Below, piece by piece: positions 27,511-35,841 of a stretch of 64,000 nt of DNA; positions within the stretch are counted from its first letter, which is position 1; every line of letters starts with the position of its first letter. Position numbers and translations under genes: made by a program. Under the pieces are notes generated by a model. That model worked only from the letters and a program-made list of their open reading frames with translations, made no database searches and had not been told where the DNA came from. The stretch is from Propionispora vibrioides (lineage in GTDB: Bacteria; Bacillota; Negativicutes; Propionisporales; Propionisporaceae): positions 62,594 through 126,593 of the forward strand of contig NZ_FODY01000010.1 of NCBI RefSeq assembly GCF_900110485.1. Reading direction: 5' to 3'.

Positions 27511-29281
27511 ATTCCAGCACCGGAAAGGCAATGAAAAAGGTAGTGCCGTCAGCCGTGCTGTGAATATCAATCGAGGCACGGTGTTTTTCGGCAATATGGT
27601 AGCAAACCGACAAGCCCAGTCCGGTTCCCTCTTCTTTGGTGGTAAGGAAGGGGGTGCCCAGGTTGTCCAGCACATACGGATCTATGCCGGTTCCCTGGTC
27701 TTGAATGGATAGCAGGACCTTTGTTTCAGCGGCGTACGTCCGGATGGTCAGGCAGCCCTTGACCGCCATGGCCTCCAGACCGTTTTTTACCAGGTTCAAG
27801 AGCAATTGACGTATTTCTTTTTCATTGCAAAGAATGTCGGGCACCGGCTCGGTGATAATTTCCAAATCGTGTCCCGATTGCAGTGCATCGGTTTGCAGCA
27901 AAGGCTGCAGACTGTGGAGTATTTGATTCAGATTGCCGCGCTGCAGCGTGACTGTCGGAGCCTTGGCCAGTGACAAATACTCCGTAATAATCTGATTGGC
28001 CCGGTCTAATTCGGAAATCATAGTGGCAAGCTGATCATGATACTGGTGGAAACAGTCCTTGCCGTGAAACATTTGCAGATAACCCCGGACGGTAGTCAGG
28101 GGATTGCGTACTTCGTGACCGATACTGGCGGCCATTTTACCGATAATATTGAGGATATCCAGCCGGGCGACCTGAAATTTCAGCTCCTTGATTTCCGTTA
28201 CATCAGTAAACGTTGTTAGAGCGCATTTGTGAAGGCCTAAGGTAATGATTTCGGCTGAAACTAGGACGGTAAGCGTCCGGGCTTCTTTTGTGGTAATTTG
28301 CAATTGATAGTTATGGATCTTTTTGCCTGCTTCCAGGCTTGTTTGCAGGAAGGTGGCTTTTTTCTTATCATACTGCAGGCCAATGTCGCGGGGCTGTTTG
28401 CCGATAATTTCGCCGTAAGGCAGATTGACGGCTTTTATAAAGCTTTCATTTACGTCAATAAAATTCCGGTTGGTTAAGGAGATGATCGCCATCATACTGG
28501 GATTTTTGCGAAAGGCCTTGCAAAATCTTTCTTCCAACTGCTTTTCCTTCGTTGTTTCATGGGCAATAATTAGCAGGCTTGTCACTGCTTGATTATCCCC
28601 GTGTTCCGGGCAGATTTTAAAATGAAAATAGCGGATAATTCCGCGGCTGTCACGGTAACGGCCTTCCAAGGTGGTCGCTTTGCCGGTACGAAAAATATCC
28701 AGCAACTGGTCCCGGCCGGATTCGTAATTTTCAAACTGGGAATGAAGTTCTGTCCAGGTTTTGCCCAAAAGGTCATCTACCGGTGTTTGGGCAAGGGGAC
28801 GATTCAGATAAACAAGACGGAGCTCACGGTCCAGACGGGCAACGACATAAGGGCAGCTCTCGACCAGTGTCTGGTAGTCCTGCCTGCTATGTTGCAGTTG
28901 AGCTTCCAGCCGTTTTTGCTCGGCTATTTTACGGAGCCGGATCATAACCGGAGCGGGAATGCCGGCATCTGGCAAGAGTTCGCAGCATATTTCGCAGGGA
29001 ATAAGAGCACCGTTTTTGTGGCTGAAGCTGTATTCTCCCTGGAAAGACCCGCCCGAATCCCGCTGAGCGAGAACGGCAAGCAGGGAAGCGTGGAGGCCGG
29101 CAGCCGGCGAACCGGCTGCCGGCCAGGATAATTCCTCCTGGGTGTAACCGAGTAAAGCGTAAATGGCCGGATTTGCATCTATAAGCTGTCCGGAGGGAGA
29201 CATTAGCAGAACTCCGTCCGGATAACGGTCAAATAACAATTTATAAAGCGGAATAGGAGTGAATTGGCTCTGTGGCTTCAT
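27509..29281 (-). CDS. Triple-PAS cytosolic histidine kinase, sporulation-kinase-like
   Basis: 590 aa, no membrane segment. PAS domains at ~12-115, ~130-240 and ~250-360, then HisKA with GHEVRNPLTTVRGYLQM (His near 388) and HATPase motifs LVKNGLEAM, DQGTGIDPYVL, GLGLSVCYHIAEKH. The HEVRNPLT-type box and PAS chain are typical of orphan Spo0A-directed kinases (KinA/KinE type) in spore formers. No response regulator is adjacent. Role in sporulation is inferred from architecture only; the PAS ligands are unknown. GAGGTGA precedes the ATG. Confidence 0.8.
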   Translation of the reverse strand: MKPQSQFTPIPLYKLLFDRYPDGVLLMSPSGQLIDANPAIYALLGYTQEELSWPAAGSPAAGLHASLLAVLAQRDSGGSFQGEYSFSHKNGALIPCEICCELLPDAGIPAPVMIRLRKIAEQKRLEAQLQHSRQDYQTLVESCPYVVARLDRELRLVYLNRPLAQTPVDDLLGKTWTELHSQFENYESGRDQLLDIFRTGKATTLEGRYRDSRGIIRYFHFKICPEHGDNQAVTSLLIIAHETTKEKQLEERFCKAFRKNPSMMAIISLTNRNFIDVNESFIKAVNLPYGEIIGKQPRDIGLQYDKKKATFLQTSLEAGKKIHNYQLQITTKEARTLTVLVSAEIITLGLHKCALTTFTDVTEIKELKFQVARLDILNIIGKMAASIGHEVRNPLTTVRGYLQMFHGKDCFHQYHDQLATMISELDRANQIITEYLSLAKAPTVTLQRGNLNQILHSLQPLLQTDALQSGHDLEIITEPVPDILCNEKEIRQLLLNLVKNGLEAMAVKGCLTIRTYAAETKVLLSIQDQGTGIDPYVLDNLGTPFLTTKEEGTGLGLSVCYHIAEKHRASIDIHSTADGTTFFIAFPVLE

Positions 29282-29606
29282 GCCGCATTGTCACCTCTTA
29301 TCAGTATCAAAGCAATTTTGGTAACCACTTCGAGGTCTTTTTTCAGATATCCTTTGTTGACCAGGAAATGTTCGTTTCTAATGCTGTAAAAATTACTCTG
29401 TTAATAAGGTTAATTTTACAAAAATGGAATTTTTTAATCTATAAGTTAAATTTAAACAAGGAAAAAAATGTATTTTGACGAAATTCTATTGGTAAAGCTT
29501 GGGCAAAGTAGAATACTGTCGTAATATGTGGTTTTATAGAAAATCGACAGAAGAAAACTGCTCATATGACAAAAAAAGTGAGATGTGAGATAAGGAGGTT
29601 AGAGGT
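29282..29606. other. 325-bp intergenic region with Spo0A-box-like site
   Basis: Strongly A/T-rich. TGACGAA at 29476-29482 matches the 0A-box core TGNCGAA, and a related TGTCGAT (reverse strand) lies near 29545. Two boxes of this length can occur by chance. No gene, hairpin or repeat was recognised. Confidence 0.25.
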
Positions 29607-29786
29607 ATGGGCAAATTTTCTCAGGAAGTAATTGACGAGATACAGTGTATCTGTGATCAAATAAATTCCGAGGATATTCCCACAGGGGAGAAGCAGCAGT
29701 TATACCAGCGGCTGGAATTGATTTATGAGCAATATTTTGATGAAGTAAAGAGAAGTATGGCTGCCGCTTTAAAAAAACAGCTTTGA
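29607..29786 (+). CDS. 59-aa protein of unknown function
   Basis: Starts MGKFSQEVIDEIQCICDQIN and ends MAAALKKQL. AAGGAGGTTAGAGGT directly precedes the ATG, a strong initiation site. Predicted helical, acidic, with two Cys and the amphipathic segment LYQRLELIYEQYFDEV. It lacks the SQELD signature of Spo0E phosphatases and is not Sda. No family recognised; flanked by a sporulation-type kinase and an HD protein. Confidence 0.6.
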   Translation: MGKFSQEVIDEIQCICDQINSEDIPTGEKQQLYQRLELIYEQYFDEVKRSMAAALKKQL

Positions 29787-29840
29787 CCCCAAAACATTAT
29801 ATAATCATAGTAATGGTGTTCGGCAATAGTGATAAATCAG

Positions 29841-30341
29841 TTACGCAGAAAAAGAAAACATGCTGCTTAGTAAAGCTCGACCGGTAGGGGTTTTGAAGTA
29901 TTTGTGGTAAATACTTTCGATTTGTGGTTTGGTCAGGCGATCTTCCTCAATATTTACCAGGAAGTCCGCTTCAACCAATATCTGAAAATCCTGGCCGTCA
30001 ATCGCGGAATAAGTATGATGATGGCCGATTAAATAAGCAATTCTTTCCCAAACGGGCTGAGGCAGTTTGAGGTCAGCCAACAGTTCGCCGGCTACGGCAG
30101 GGCCCTCCTTTTCCTGATATGGCCCGGCGCTGGAGTTATATTTGGCCTCGCTGACTTTGATGCCGATATCATGCAGTACCGCTGAAAGTTCCACTATCTC
30201 CAGGGAGGGAGCAGGCAATCCTTCGTTTTCGGCAATGCACTTGGCAAAGCCGTAAACCTTTAAAGCGTGATTGATCCGCCGGGTATCTCCGTCAAAATAA
30301 GTAATCATTTTTTGTATAGCGATGGCTGGGTGTTGCGCCAT
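29841..30341 (-). CDS. HD-domain phosphohydrolase
   Basis: 166 aa. HD motifs are clear: H of INHALKVYGFAK, HDIGIKVSE (HD pair near residue 57), HHHTYSAIDG near 108 and D of LVEADFLVN. Small single-domain HD proteins of this kind hydrolyse phosphate esters of nucleotides or related compounds; the substrate is unknown. No GGDEF or HD-GYP signature. AGGAGGAAG precedes the ATG. It is divergent from the chemoreceptor gene. Confidence 0.75.
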   Translation of the reverse strand: MAQHPAIAIQKMITYFDGDTRRINHALKVYGFAKCIAENEGLPAPSLEIVELSAVLHDIGIKVSEAKYNSSAGPYQEKEGPAVAGELLADLKLPQPVWERIAYLIGHHHTYSAIDGQDFQILVEADFLVNIEEDRLTKPQIESIYHKYFKTPTGRALLSSMFSFSA

Positions 30342-30500
30342 ATAACATCTTCCTCCTGTCTATCGAGTAGATATTCTTTCTTTATTATGACATAGATAAC
30401 AGGATTTGTCATAATTCTGGCGAATATTGTCCATTAGAGCAGTTTTTTGTTGGTTTCATTTTCCGGCCTGACGACGGGTTGACAGCGATACAGATTGCTT

Positions 30501-30526
30501 TTATCGGCTAGCAGCCTTTTCTTTTA
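30501..30526 (-). promoter_or_regulatory. Candidate sigma-28 (motility) promoter toward the HD gene
   Basis: Reverse strand TAAA (30526-30523), 14-bp spacer, GCCGATAA (30508-30501). The -10 is a perfect consensus, but the spacer is one shorter than usual. Leader would be about 150 nt. Confidence 0.3.
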
Positions 30527-30626
30527 TGCTGAGTTTTATAAAACCGCCGGAAAATAATGGGCAGCAGCGCAGTCGGAAAATATACAGTCAATTATTCATT
30601 ACAGTATAAAACTAGGAGGAGTCAGC

Positions 30627-31913
30627 ATGTTCGGTAAAAGCAAATCGTTTGCACAGCCGTCGGCAGGAGTGATTCGGGTAGATGTAAAGGTAGAAAAAGC
30701 TTTTCTAGGGCTGAATCAGGAAACAGTCGGATATTTGCAATGTTTACAGCCCATTGTGGACAAGCATGGTGATGTGATTACCACCAATTTTTATGCCCGT
30801 TTAACCCAGGTGCCGGAAGTGGAACAGTTTATCAAGCAACATTCCAGCGTGGCTCAGTTAAAGAAAACTTTCCGCGAGTTTTTAAATGTTCTTTGCCGGA
30901 CTACTTTGGATGAAGCAGTCCTGGCGCATGTAGAGCAGGTGGGACATATTCACAACCGGATTAAATTGCCGGCCAAATGGTTTGTCCTGGCCATGGGTGC
31001 CCTGAAGCTGGAGTTGTTCCCGTATATTTTCCAGGAATATGGTTCAGATCTGGCGTATGTGCAAAAGGTGATTGCCGCAACCGAGCAAATGATTCAGCTT
31101 GTAGAAGCGCATACCAATCAGGCCTTCATTGAGGCTCTGCTGAAGGAAGTCGATCGTAAGGATGCACTGGAACTGGTCATGCAGGAGCAGGCGGCTCTGG
31201 TGGCACAGGTACAGGAATCCAGCCAGACGCTGGCGGCAACCGCTCAGGAAACTTCAGCCTCGGCCTCCCAGATGGCCCATGCCGCCGAAAGTATCAAGGA
31301 TGCTTCCACTGCAGCCAAGCAAGAGGCCGAAGTGGCTAAAGGCACAGCCGCAGAGGGCGAAGAGGCGACGACTCAGATGCTCCGCCAGGTGGCAGCTATG
31401 ATTAGGACTAACCAGGAAACACAGGTGCGGGTTAATTCTTTGGAAACAACGTCCGATTCGGTAGCCCGGATCGTGGAAACCATTACCGGCATTGCCAGCC
31501 AGACTAACTTGCTGGCGCTAAACGCCGCCATTGAAGCGGCACGGGCCGGTGAGGCCGGACGGGGCTTTGCTGTTGTGGCCGACGAGGTTCGTAAGCTGGC
31601 GGAGCAAAGCCGGACTGCCGCTAATGAGATTGTTGAACTGATCAGGGATAACACAACCTCGACCAAGGAGGTTGTCGGCAGCATGAATGAGCAGGCGGCC
31701 GTACTTGACACGGTTAGTAAGGCTGTAGAGGAAACTTCTTCCCGTATGTCCATGATCATGTCCGCCATCGAAAGTAATTTTGAGCATATGGATCATATCT
31801 CTGAATCTGTGACCAGTCTGGCCGTCACTTCGCAGGAAATTGAACGGGCTTCCAATGAAGTGGCGCGTTCGGCAACTGAGCTGACCGCCATGGTGGAAAA
31901 CAATCAGTCCTGA
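30627..31913 (+). CDS. Globin-coupled chemoreceptor (HemAT-like)
   Basis: 428 aa, soluble. N-terminal globin-sensor domain (~20-180) with the proximal heme His in [19 protein letters not shown]; a methyl-accepting signalling domain follows with the conserved hairpin tip [40 protein letters not shown] in parts near residues 290-330. Senses oxygen, or another diatomic gas, and signals to CheA. For an anaerobe this suggests aerophobic behaviour (inference). AGGAGGAG precedes the ATG. Monocistronic. Confidence 0.9.
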   Translation: MFGKSKSFAQPSAGVIRVDVKVEKAFLGLNQETVGYLQCLQPIVDKHGDVITTNFYARLTQVPEVEQFIKQHSSVAQLKKTFREFLNVLCRTTLDEAVLAHVEQVGHIHNRIKLPAKWFVLAMGALKLELFPYIFQEYGSDLAYVQKVIAATEQMIQLVEAHTNQAFIEALLKEVDRKDALELVMQEQAALVAQVQESSQTLAATAQETSASASQMAHAAESIKDASTAAKQEAEVAKGTAAEGEEATTQMLRQVAAMIRTNQETQVRVNSLETTSDSVARIVETITGIASQTNLLALNAAIEAARAGEAGRGFAVVADEVRKLAEQSRTAANEIVELIRDNTTSTKEVVGSMNEQAAVLDTVSKAVEETSSRMSMIMSAIESNFEHMDHISESVTSLAVTSQEIERASNEVARSATELTAMVENNQS

Positions 31914-31981
31914 TAAGTAAAGCGGGGCAGCCGGTGGAAAGCGCTCCGATAAGGAACGGACTTTACAGGCGCTTGTTTCTT

Positions 31982-32068
31982 GATAACCGGTCTGAGTTCG
32001 TTTCATCAAAGCGAAAACAACCGGACCGGTTATCGTCTGAAAGACTTGGCATACATGCCGGGTCTTTT
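31982..32068 (+). terminator. Tandem hairpins after the chemoreceptor gene
   Basis: First stem GATAACCGGTC (31982-31992) with GACCGGTTATC (32024-32034), perfect 11 bp; second stem AAGACTTGGCA with TGCCGGGTCTT (32041-32066) plus a T run, the probable terminator. A weaker stem AAGCGC/GCGCTT lies at about 31938-31972. No known riboswitch class was recognised. Confidence 0.55.
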
Positions 32069-32112
32069 GTTATTAAGCGGAGTAATTTCTTGCCCGGGAG
32101 GCTGACCGTTAA

Positions 32113-32247
32113 TTGGCAGGACAATTTCTTAACCGGAAAAAGGAATATGCTGACTATGTGAAGAACCTAACAAGTGAATTGACTGAGTGCAATATCAAGA
32201 CAATGGCAAGTGATCCGCCATCCTTGAAAGTGCAATTAATTTTGTGA
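32113..32247 (+). CDS. Possible 44-aa protein
   Basis: TTG start at 32113 with GGGAGG 11 nt upstream (long spacing); reads as an amphipathic, helix-prone peptide beginning LAGQFLNRKKEYADYV. A stop codon lies just upstream in frame. Composition looks protein-like but no family is known. The rest of 31914-32389 holds the hairpins above and no other gene. Confidence 0.3.
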   Translation: MAGQFLNRKKEYADYVKNLTSELTECNIKTMASDPPSLKVQLIL

Positions 32248-32389
32248 GATTTTTTTCTAAGACAAGGCGGTGGTGCGCTTGTCGGGGTATAGGAAAGTCG
32301 TCGAAAACGAAGACTTGCAAAAAAAGATCCGTAAAGTTTTTGTAGTTTCAGAGCTGGTGGCCCGCTCGCATGGCTAAGGAGGTTACCAT

Positions 32390-33982
32390 ATGGGGGAACA
32401 GAAAGAGAAAACCCAAGGACTGAATGCGGCCGAACAGGCCAAACTGGAAAAAGACGGACTTGATGTGGTGCAGGATATCGCCCGTTTTGCCGAACAGGGT
32501 GTGACCGCCCTGACACCCGGTGATATAGAACGCCTGAAATGGGTCGGCCTTTATTTGCAGCGTCCGAAAGAAGACGGAAATTTTATGCTGCGGATTAAAC
32601 TGCCGGGCGGTTTGCTGACGACCGCACAGGCCAGGGTTATCGCAGGGATTTCCCGGGATTACGGCAAAAACGGTCTGGATATAACGACCAGACATTCGCT
32701 GCAATTTCACTGGATCCGGCTGGAAGGGCTGCCGGATATTTTCGGGAGACTGACTCAGGCAGGCTTGACCACACTGCAGGCGGCCGGCGACTGTCCCCGC
32801 GGCATTGTCGTCAATCCTTTGGCGGGGATTGACGCTGAGGAATGTCTGGATGCGGCTCCCTGGGGAGAGGCCTTGTACCAATTTTTCCAAAATAACCGGG
32901 ATTTTTCCAATTTGCCGCGCAAATTTAAAATTGCCATTACCGGTGCGCCTCACAACTCCATCCAGGCCGAACTGAATGATATTTCTTTCGTGCCTGCTGA
33001 AAAGCGGGAAAGTGGAAAAATTCTGTATGGTTTTCATGTGCTGGTGGGTGGCGGCTTGTCCAGCCAGCCGCAGTTGGCAACCGAACTGGATTTGTTTGTT
33101 CTGCCGGAGCAGGTGGTTGCCGTGGCGGCGGCTGTTGCCGCTATCTTCCGAGATCATGGTTACCGGGAAAAACGAAATCATGCCAGGCTGAAATTTTTGC
33201 TCAATGACTGGGGCGTGGAAAAATTCACCCAGGAGCTGCTGAGCCGTACCGGTTCGCTGCAGCCGGGCGGCAAAAGAATCACCGGAACCTGGAATGGTGG
33301 AAAGTTTTTTGGCATCCATCCCCAAAAACAGGCAGGTTTTTACTATTTGGGCCTGGCCATTCCCTGCGGCCGTTTAACGGCGGACGAACTGCAGGAACTG
33401 GCCGGTCTGGCGGAGCGCTATGGTGATGGAACGCTGCGGACAACCAATTCTCAGGATATCCTCATTCCGGGGATAGCAGAAACGGTCTTGGCGTCGCTCA
33501 AGCAAGAGCCCTTGGTGAAAAGCCAGCATAAACTACAGGGAACGATGACAGCGCAGGCGATAACCTGCACCGGTAAGGAATTCTGTCCTTTTGCCATTAT
33601 TGAGACCAAAGCTTTTGCTGCCCGCTTACTGGCACAACTGGATGAAGCGTTTCCGGAAAAACTGCCGCTGCGCATCCATGTAAGCGGTTGTGTCCATGCC
33701 TGCGCCCAGCCGCAGATTGCCGATATCGGGCTGCAGGGAACGATGGTCATGAGTGACGGGGTAGCCAAAGAGGCGGCGGAAGTCTGGCTCGGCGGAACTT
33801 TAGAGCAGCAGGGGGTTCTGGGTAGAAAAATAGCGGGCAAGGTGCCTGTGGATCAAGCGGCTGCTACGCTGGTTCGCCTGCTTTCCCTGTATCGGGATGA
33901 GCGGTTGCCGGAAGAACCGTTTGGAGAGTTCGTAAAGAGGACTGGACTGCTGGATAAAGCGGTAAACGAATGGAGTAAGTAG
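32390..33982 (+). CDS. Ferredoxin-type nitrite/sulfite reductase (siroheme, 4Fe-4S)
   Basis: 530 aa, two-repeat NIR/SIR fold. Ferredoxin-like half-domains around residues 65-130 and 305-370; the siroheme/[4Fe-4S] ligands are CTGKEFC (Cys-x5-Cys) near residue 392 and SGCVHAC (Cys-x3-Cys) near 433. TTRHSLQFHWI and RTTNSQDILI are the anion-binding Arg regions. Performs six-electron reduction of nitrite or sulfite; which one cannot be decided by eye. No siroheme or sulfate genes are adjacent. GGAGG lies 8 nt before the ATG. Confidence 0.85.
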   Translation: MGEQKEKTQGLNAAEQAKLEKDGLDVVQDIARFAEQGVTALTPGDIERLKWVGLYLQRPKEDGNFMLRIKLPGGLLTTAQARVIAGISRDYGKNGLDITTRHSLQFHWIRLEGLPDIFGRLTQAGLTTLQAAGDCPRGIVVNPLAGIDAEECLDAAPWGEALYQFFQNNRDFSNLPRKFKIAITGAPHNSIQAELNDISFVPAEKRESGKILYGFHVLVGGGLSSQPQLATELDLFVLPEQVVAVAAAVAAIFRDHGYREKRNHARLKFLLNDWGVEKFTQELLSRTGSLQPGGKRITGTWNGGKFFGIHPQKQAGFYYLGLAIPCGRLTADELQELAGLAERYGDGTLRTTNSQDILIPGIAETVLASLKQEPLVKSQHKLQGTMTAQAITCTGKEFCPFAIIETKAFAARLLAQLDEAFPEKLPLRIHVSGCVHACAQPQIADIGLQGTMVMSDGVAKEAAEVWLGGTLEQQGVLGRKIAGKVPVDQAAATLVRLLSLYRDERLPEEPFGEFVKRTGLLDKAVNEWSK

Positions 33983-33998
33983 GGCCCGAATAATTAAT

Positions 33999-34040
33999 AA
34001 AACACACAGAGATGGCGACAGGCTATCCCTGTGTGTTTTT
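33999..34040 (+). terminator. Intrinsic terminator after the reductase gene
   Basis: AAAACACACAG pairs with CTGTGTGTTTT, T run follows. Confidence 0.8.
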
Positions 34041-34079
34041 AACTTGGATTTTTCGATAGCTATTTTAAGAAGGGATTTT

Positions 34080-35660
34080 ATGGAGAAGAATAAAAAAATT
34101 AGTAAAGTGTATACTTATCTGGCCAATTGGCACGATTTCCGGCTTAAATTGTTTGTTGAAGGAATTCTGATCGGTCTGATCGGCGGCCTGATTATTGTGG
34201 CTTTTCGTTTTGCGCTGGAACGGGCGGAAGTGCTGCGGCGGTTGATTTATCATGAATTTCAGGTAGGCCGGGGTGAATTCGTCGTTCTTTGGTTTGTTGG
34301 CCTGATCGGCACTGCCTTTATTTTGAACTGGCTTGTTAAAATTGAACCCATGGCTGGGGGGAGCGGTATTCCGCAGGTAAAAGGAGCCATTTTAGGAACT
34401 ATGAAAATGAAATGGCTCCGTATTTTACTGACTAAATTTTTTGGTGGCGTATTGGCCATTGGAGCCGGATTGTCCTTGGGCCGGGAGGGCCCCTCGGTGC
34501 AACTGGGGGCTGTTGTGGGGCAGGGACTCAGCCGACTTTTAGGCCGGACCAGAATGGAAGAGAAGTACCTATTAACCAGCGGTGCCAGCGCCGGTCTGGC
34601 TGCCGCCTTTAACGCACCGTTATCGGGTGTGGTATTTGCGTTGGAAGAATTGCATAAGAATTTTTCGCCGGCCGTATTAATGTCAGCTCTTGCCGCGGCG
34701 GTGACTGCCGATGTGGTTACGCAGTGCTTTTTCGGCTATGGTCCAATATTTCAGTTTTCCACGTTGTACAGTCTGCCTGTCCGGTATTACGGTATTGTGC
34801 TGATAACCGGGATTGTTGTAGGTTTGCTGGGAAACTTATTTAACCGCGGATTACTAAAAACCCTGAATCTCTATGAAAATCAAACCAGATTGTCCGGTGC
34901 GGCAAAGGCTGCTTTGCCATTAATAACCGCCGGAATGCTCGGCTTTTTTCTGCCTGACATTCTCGGAGGCGGCAATGATCTGGTTAATCAACTGGCAAGC
35001 AAACCAGTAGGGTTCTCATTGCTATTATTACTTTTTTTCGGCAAATTCTTTTTTACCATGTTAAGTTATGGATCAGGCGTACCGGGCGGCATATTTTTGC
35101 CCATGCTTGTCTTGGGGGCGTTGGCCGGTAGTTTTGTCAGTCAGATTATGCTTTATCTCGGGCAGTTGGAGCCGCAATATACAATGAATATTGTTGTCCT
35201 GGCGATGGCGGCTTATTTTTCGGCTGTCGTTAAGGCCCCGGTTACCGGCAGTGTGCTGATCATGGAAATGACCGGCTCGTTTAGCCATCTGTTACCGCTC
35301 ACTCTTGTTTCGATGATTGCCTATCTGGTAGCCGATCTGGGAAAAGCCAAGCCGGTGTATGAAGCTCTGCTGGAGCGGGCTTTGCGAAAGCAGGGCAAGG
35401 AGATTGCAGACTTGAACGGGACAAACCGCCAAATTATTGAATTGGTGGTTTGCATGGGATCGATGCTGGATAAGAAACAAATCAAACAAATTTCCTGGCC
35501 GGAGCATTCCCTGCTGGTTAGCATTAAACGGGGAGATATGGAACTGATTCCCCGGGGAGATACCCGGCTGGCTGTCGGCGACTATATTTATGTTTTGACG
35601 GAGACGGCCCAAAGGGACTATTTGGAGGAACTGGCCTCTGAAAAGACGGAAGTTGATTAA
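34080..35660 (+). CDS. CLC-family chloride/proton antiporter with RCK_C tail
   Basis: 526 aa. CLC core with the three anion-pathway motifs GSGIPQVKGA, GREGPSVQLGA (gating Glu) and GVPGGIFLPMLVLGA. The internal proton Glu is also present in FNAPLSGVVFALEELHKNF, so this should be an exchanger rather than a channel. C-terminal ~75 residues (IIELVVCMGSMLDKKQIKQI to YIYVLTETAQ) form an RCK_C/TrkA-C domain, a fold that binds cyclic-di-AMP in several proteins. ATG at 34080 fits AAGAAGGGA upstream; a longer TTG-started frame is unlikely. Next gene is the opuC-type operon. Confidence 0.88.
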   Translation: MEKNKKISKVYTYLANWHDFRLKLFVEGILIGLIGGLIIVAFRFALERAEVLRRLIYHEFQVGRGEFVVLWFVGLIGTAFILNWLVKIEPMAGGSGIPQVKGAILGTMKMKWLRILLTKFFGGVLAIGAGLSLGREGPSVQLGAVVGQGLSRLLGRTRMEEKYLLTSGASAGLAAAFNAPLSGVVFALEELHKNFSPAVLMSALAAAVTADVVTQCFFGYGPIFQFSTLYSLPVRYYGIVLITGIVVGLLGNLFNRGLLKTLNLYENQTRLSGAAKAALPLITAGMLGFFLPDILGGGNDLVNQLASKPVGFSLLLLLFFGKFFFTMLSYGSGVPGGIFLPMLVLGALAGSFVSQIMLYLGQLEPQYTMNIVVLAMAAYFSAVVKAPVTGSVLIMEMTGSFSHLLPLTLVSMIAYLVADLGKAKPVYEALLERALRKQGKEIADLNGTNRQIIELVVCMGSMLDKKQIKQISWPEHSLLVSIKRGDMELIPRGDTRLAVGDYIYVLTETAQRDYLEELASEKTEVD

Positions 35661-35684
35661 ACAACTAAAAAAGTGTTTATTTTT

Positions 35685-35725
35685 ATAAGATAGAGCTCTC
35701 TGCAGAGGGCTCTATCTTATTTTTA
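35685..35725 (+). terminator. Intrinsic terminator after the CLC gene
   Basis: ATAAGATAGAGCTCTC pairs with GAGGGCTCTATCTTAT around a 4-nt centre, followed by TTTTTATA. Confidence 0.85.
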
Positions 35726-35772
35726 TAAAGAAATAACATATCCGGGTAACGGGAAAAATATACTGTATGGGG

Positions 35773-35801
35773 TTTACAAATTTACTAACAACTTTTATAA
35801 T
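35773..35801 (+). promoter_or_regulatory. Sigma-A promoter of the opuC-type operon
   Basis: TTTACA (35773-35778), 17-bp spacer, TATAAT (35796-35801). Confidence 0.75.
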
Positions 35802-35821
35802 TAAATAAAGTTGTTAGTAAA
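35781..35821. promoter_or_regulatory. Operator dyad centred on the -10 box
   Basis: Perfect 15-bp inverted repeat TTTACTAACAACTTT (35781-35795) and AAAGTTGTTAGTAAA (35807-35821). The 11-bp centre starts with the TATAAT hexamer, so the left arm is the promoter spacer and the right arm covers the start of transcription. A bound protein would exclude RNA polymerase. Confidence 0.75.
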
Positions 35822-35841
35822 TGCCTGAGAGGAGGAGTTGG

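Noticed and set aside
31914-32070. Known riboswitch (c-di-GMP, Moco, THF, cobalamin)
   Set aside because: None of the conserved cores of these classes could be found.
31934-32161. 75-aa forward reading frame
   Set aside because: Runs through the tandem hairpins and has no ribosome site; the 44-aa frame at 32113 is more protein-like.
34044-34079. TTG start for the CLC protein
   Set aside because: Directly abuts the upstream terminator and has no ribosome site; ATG 34080 does.
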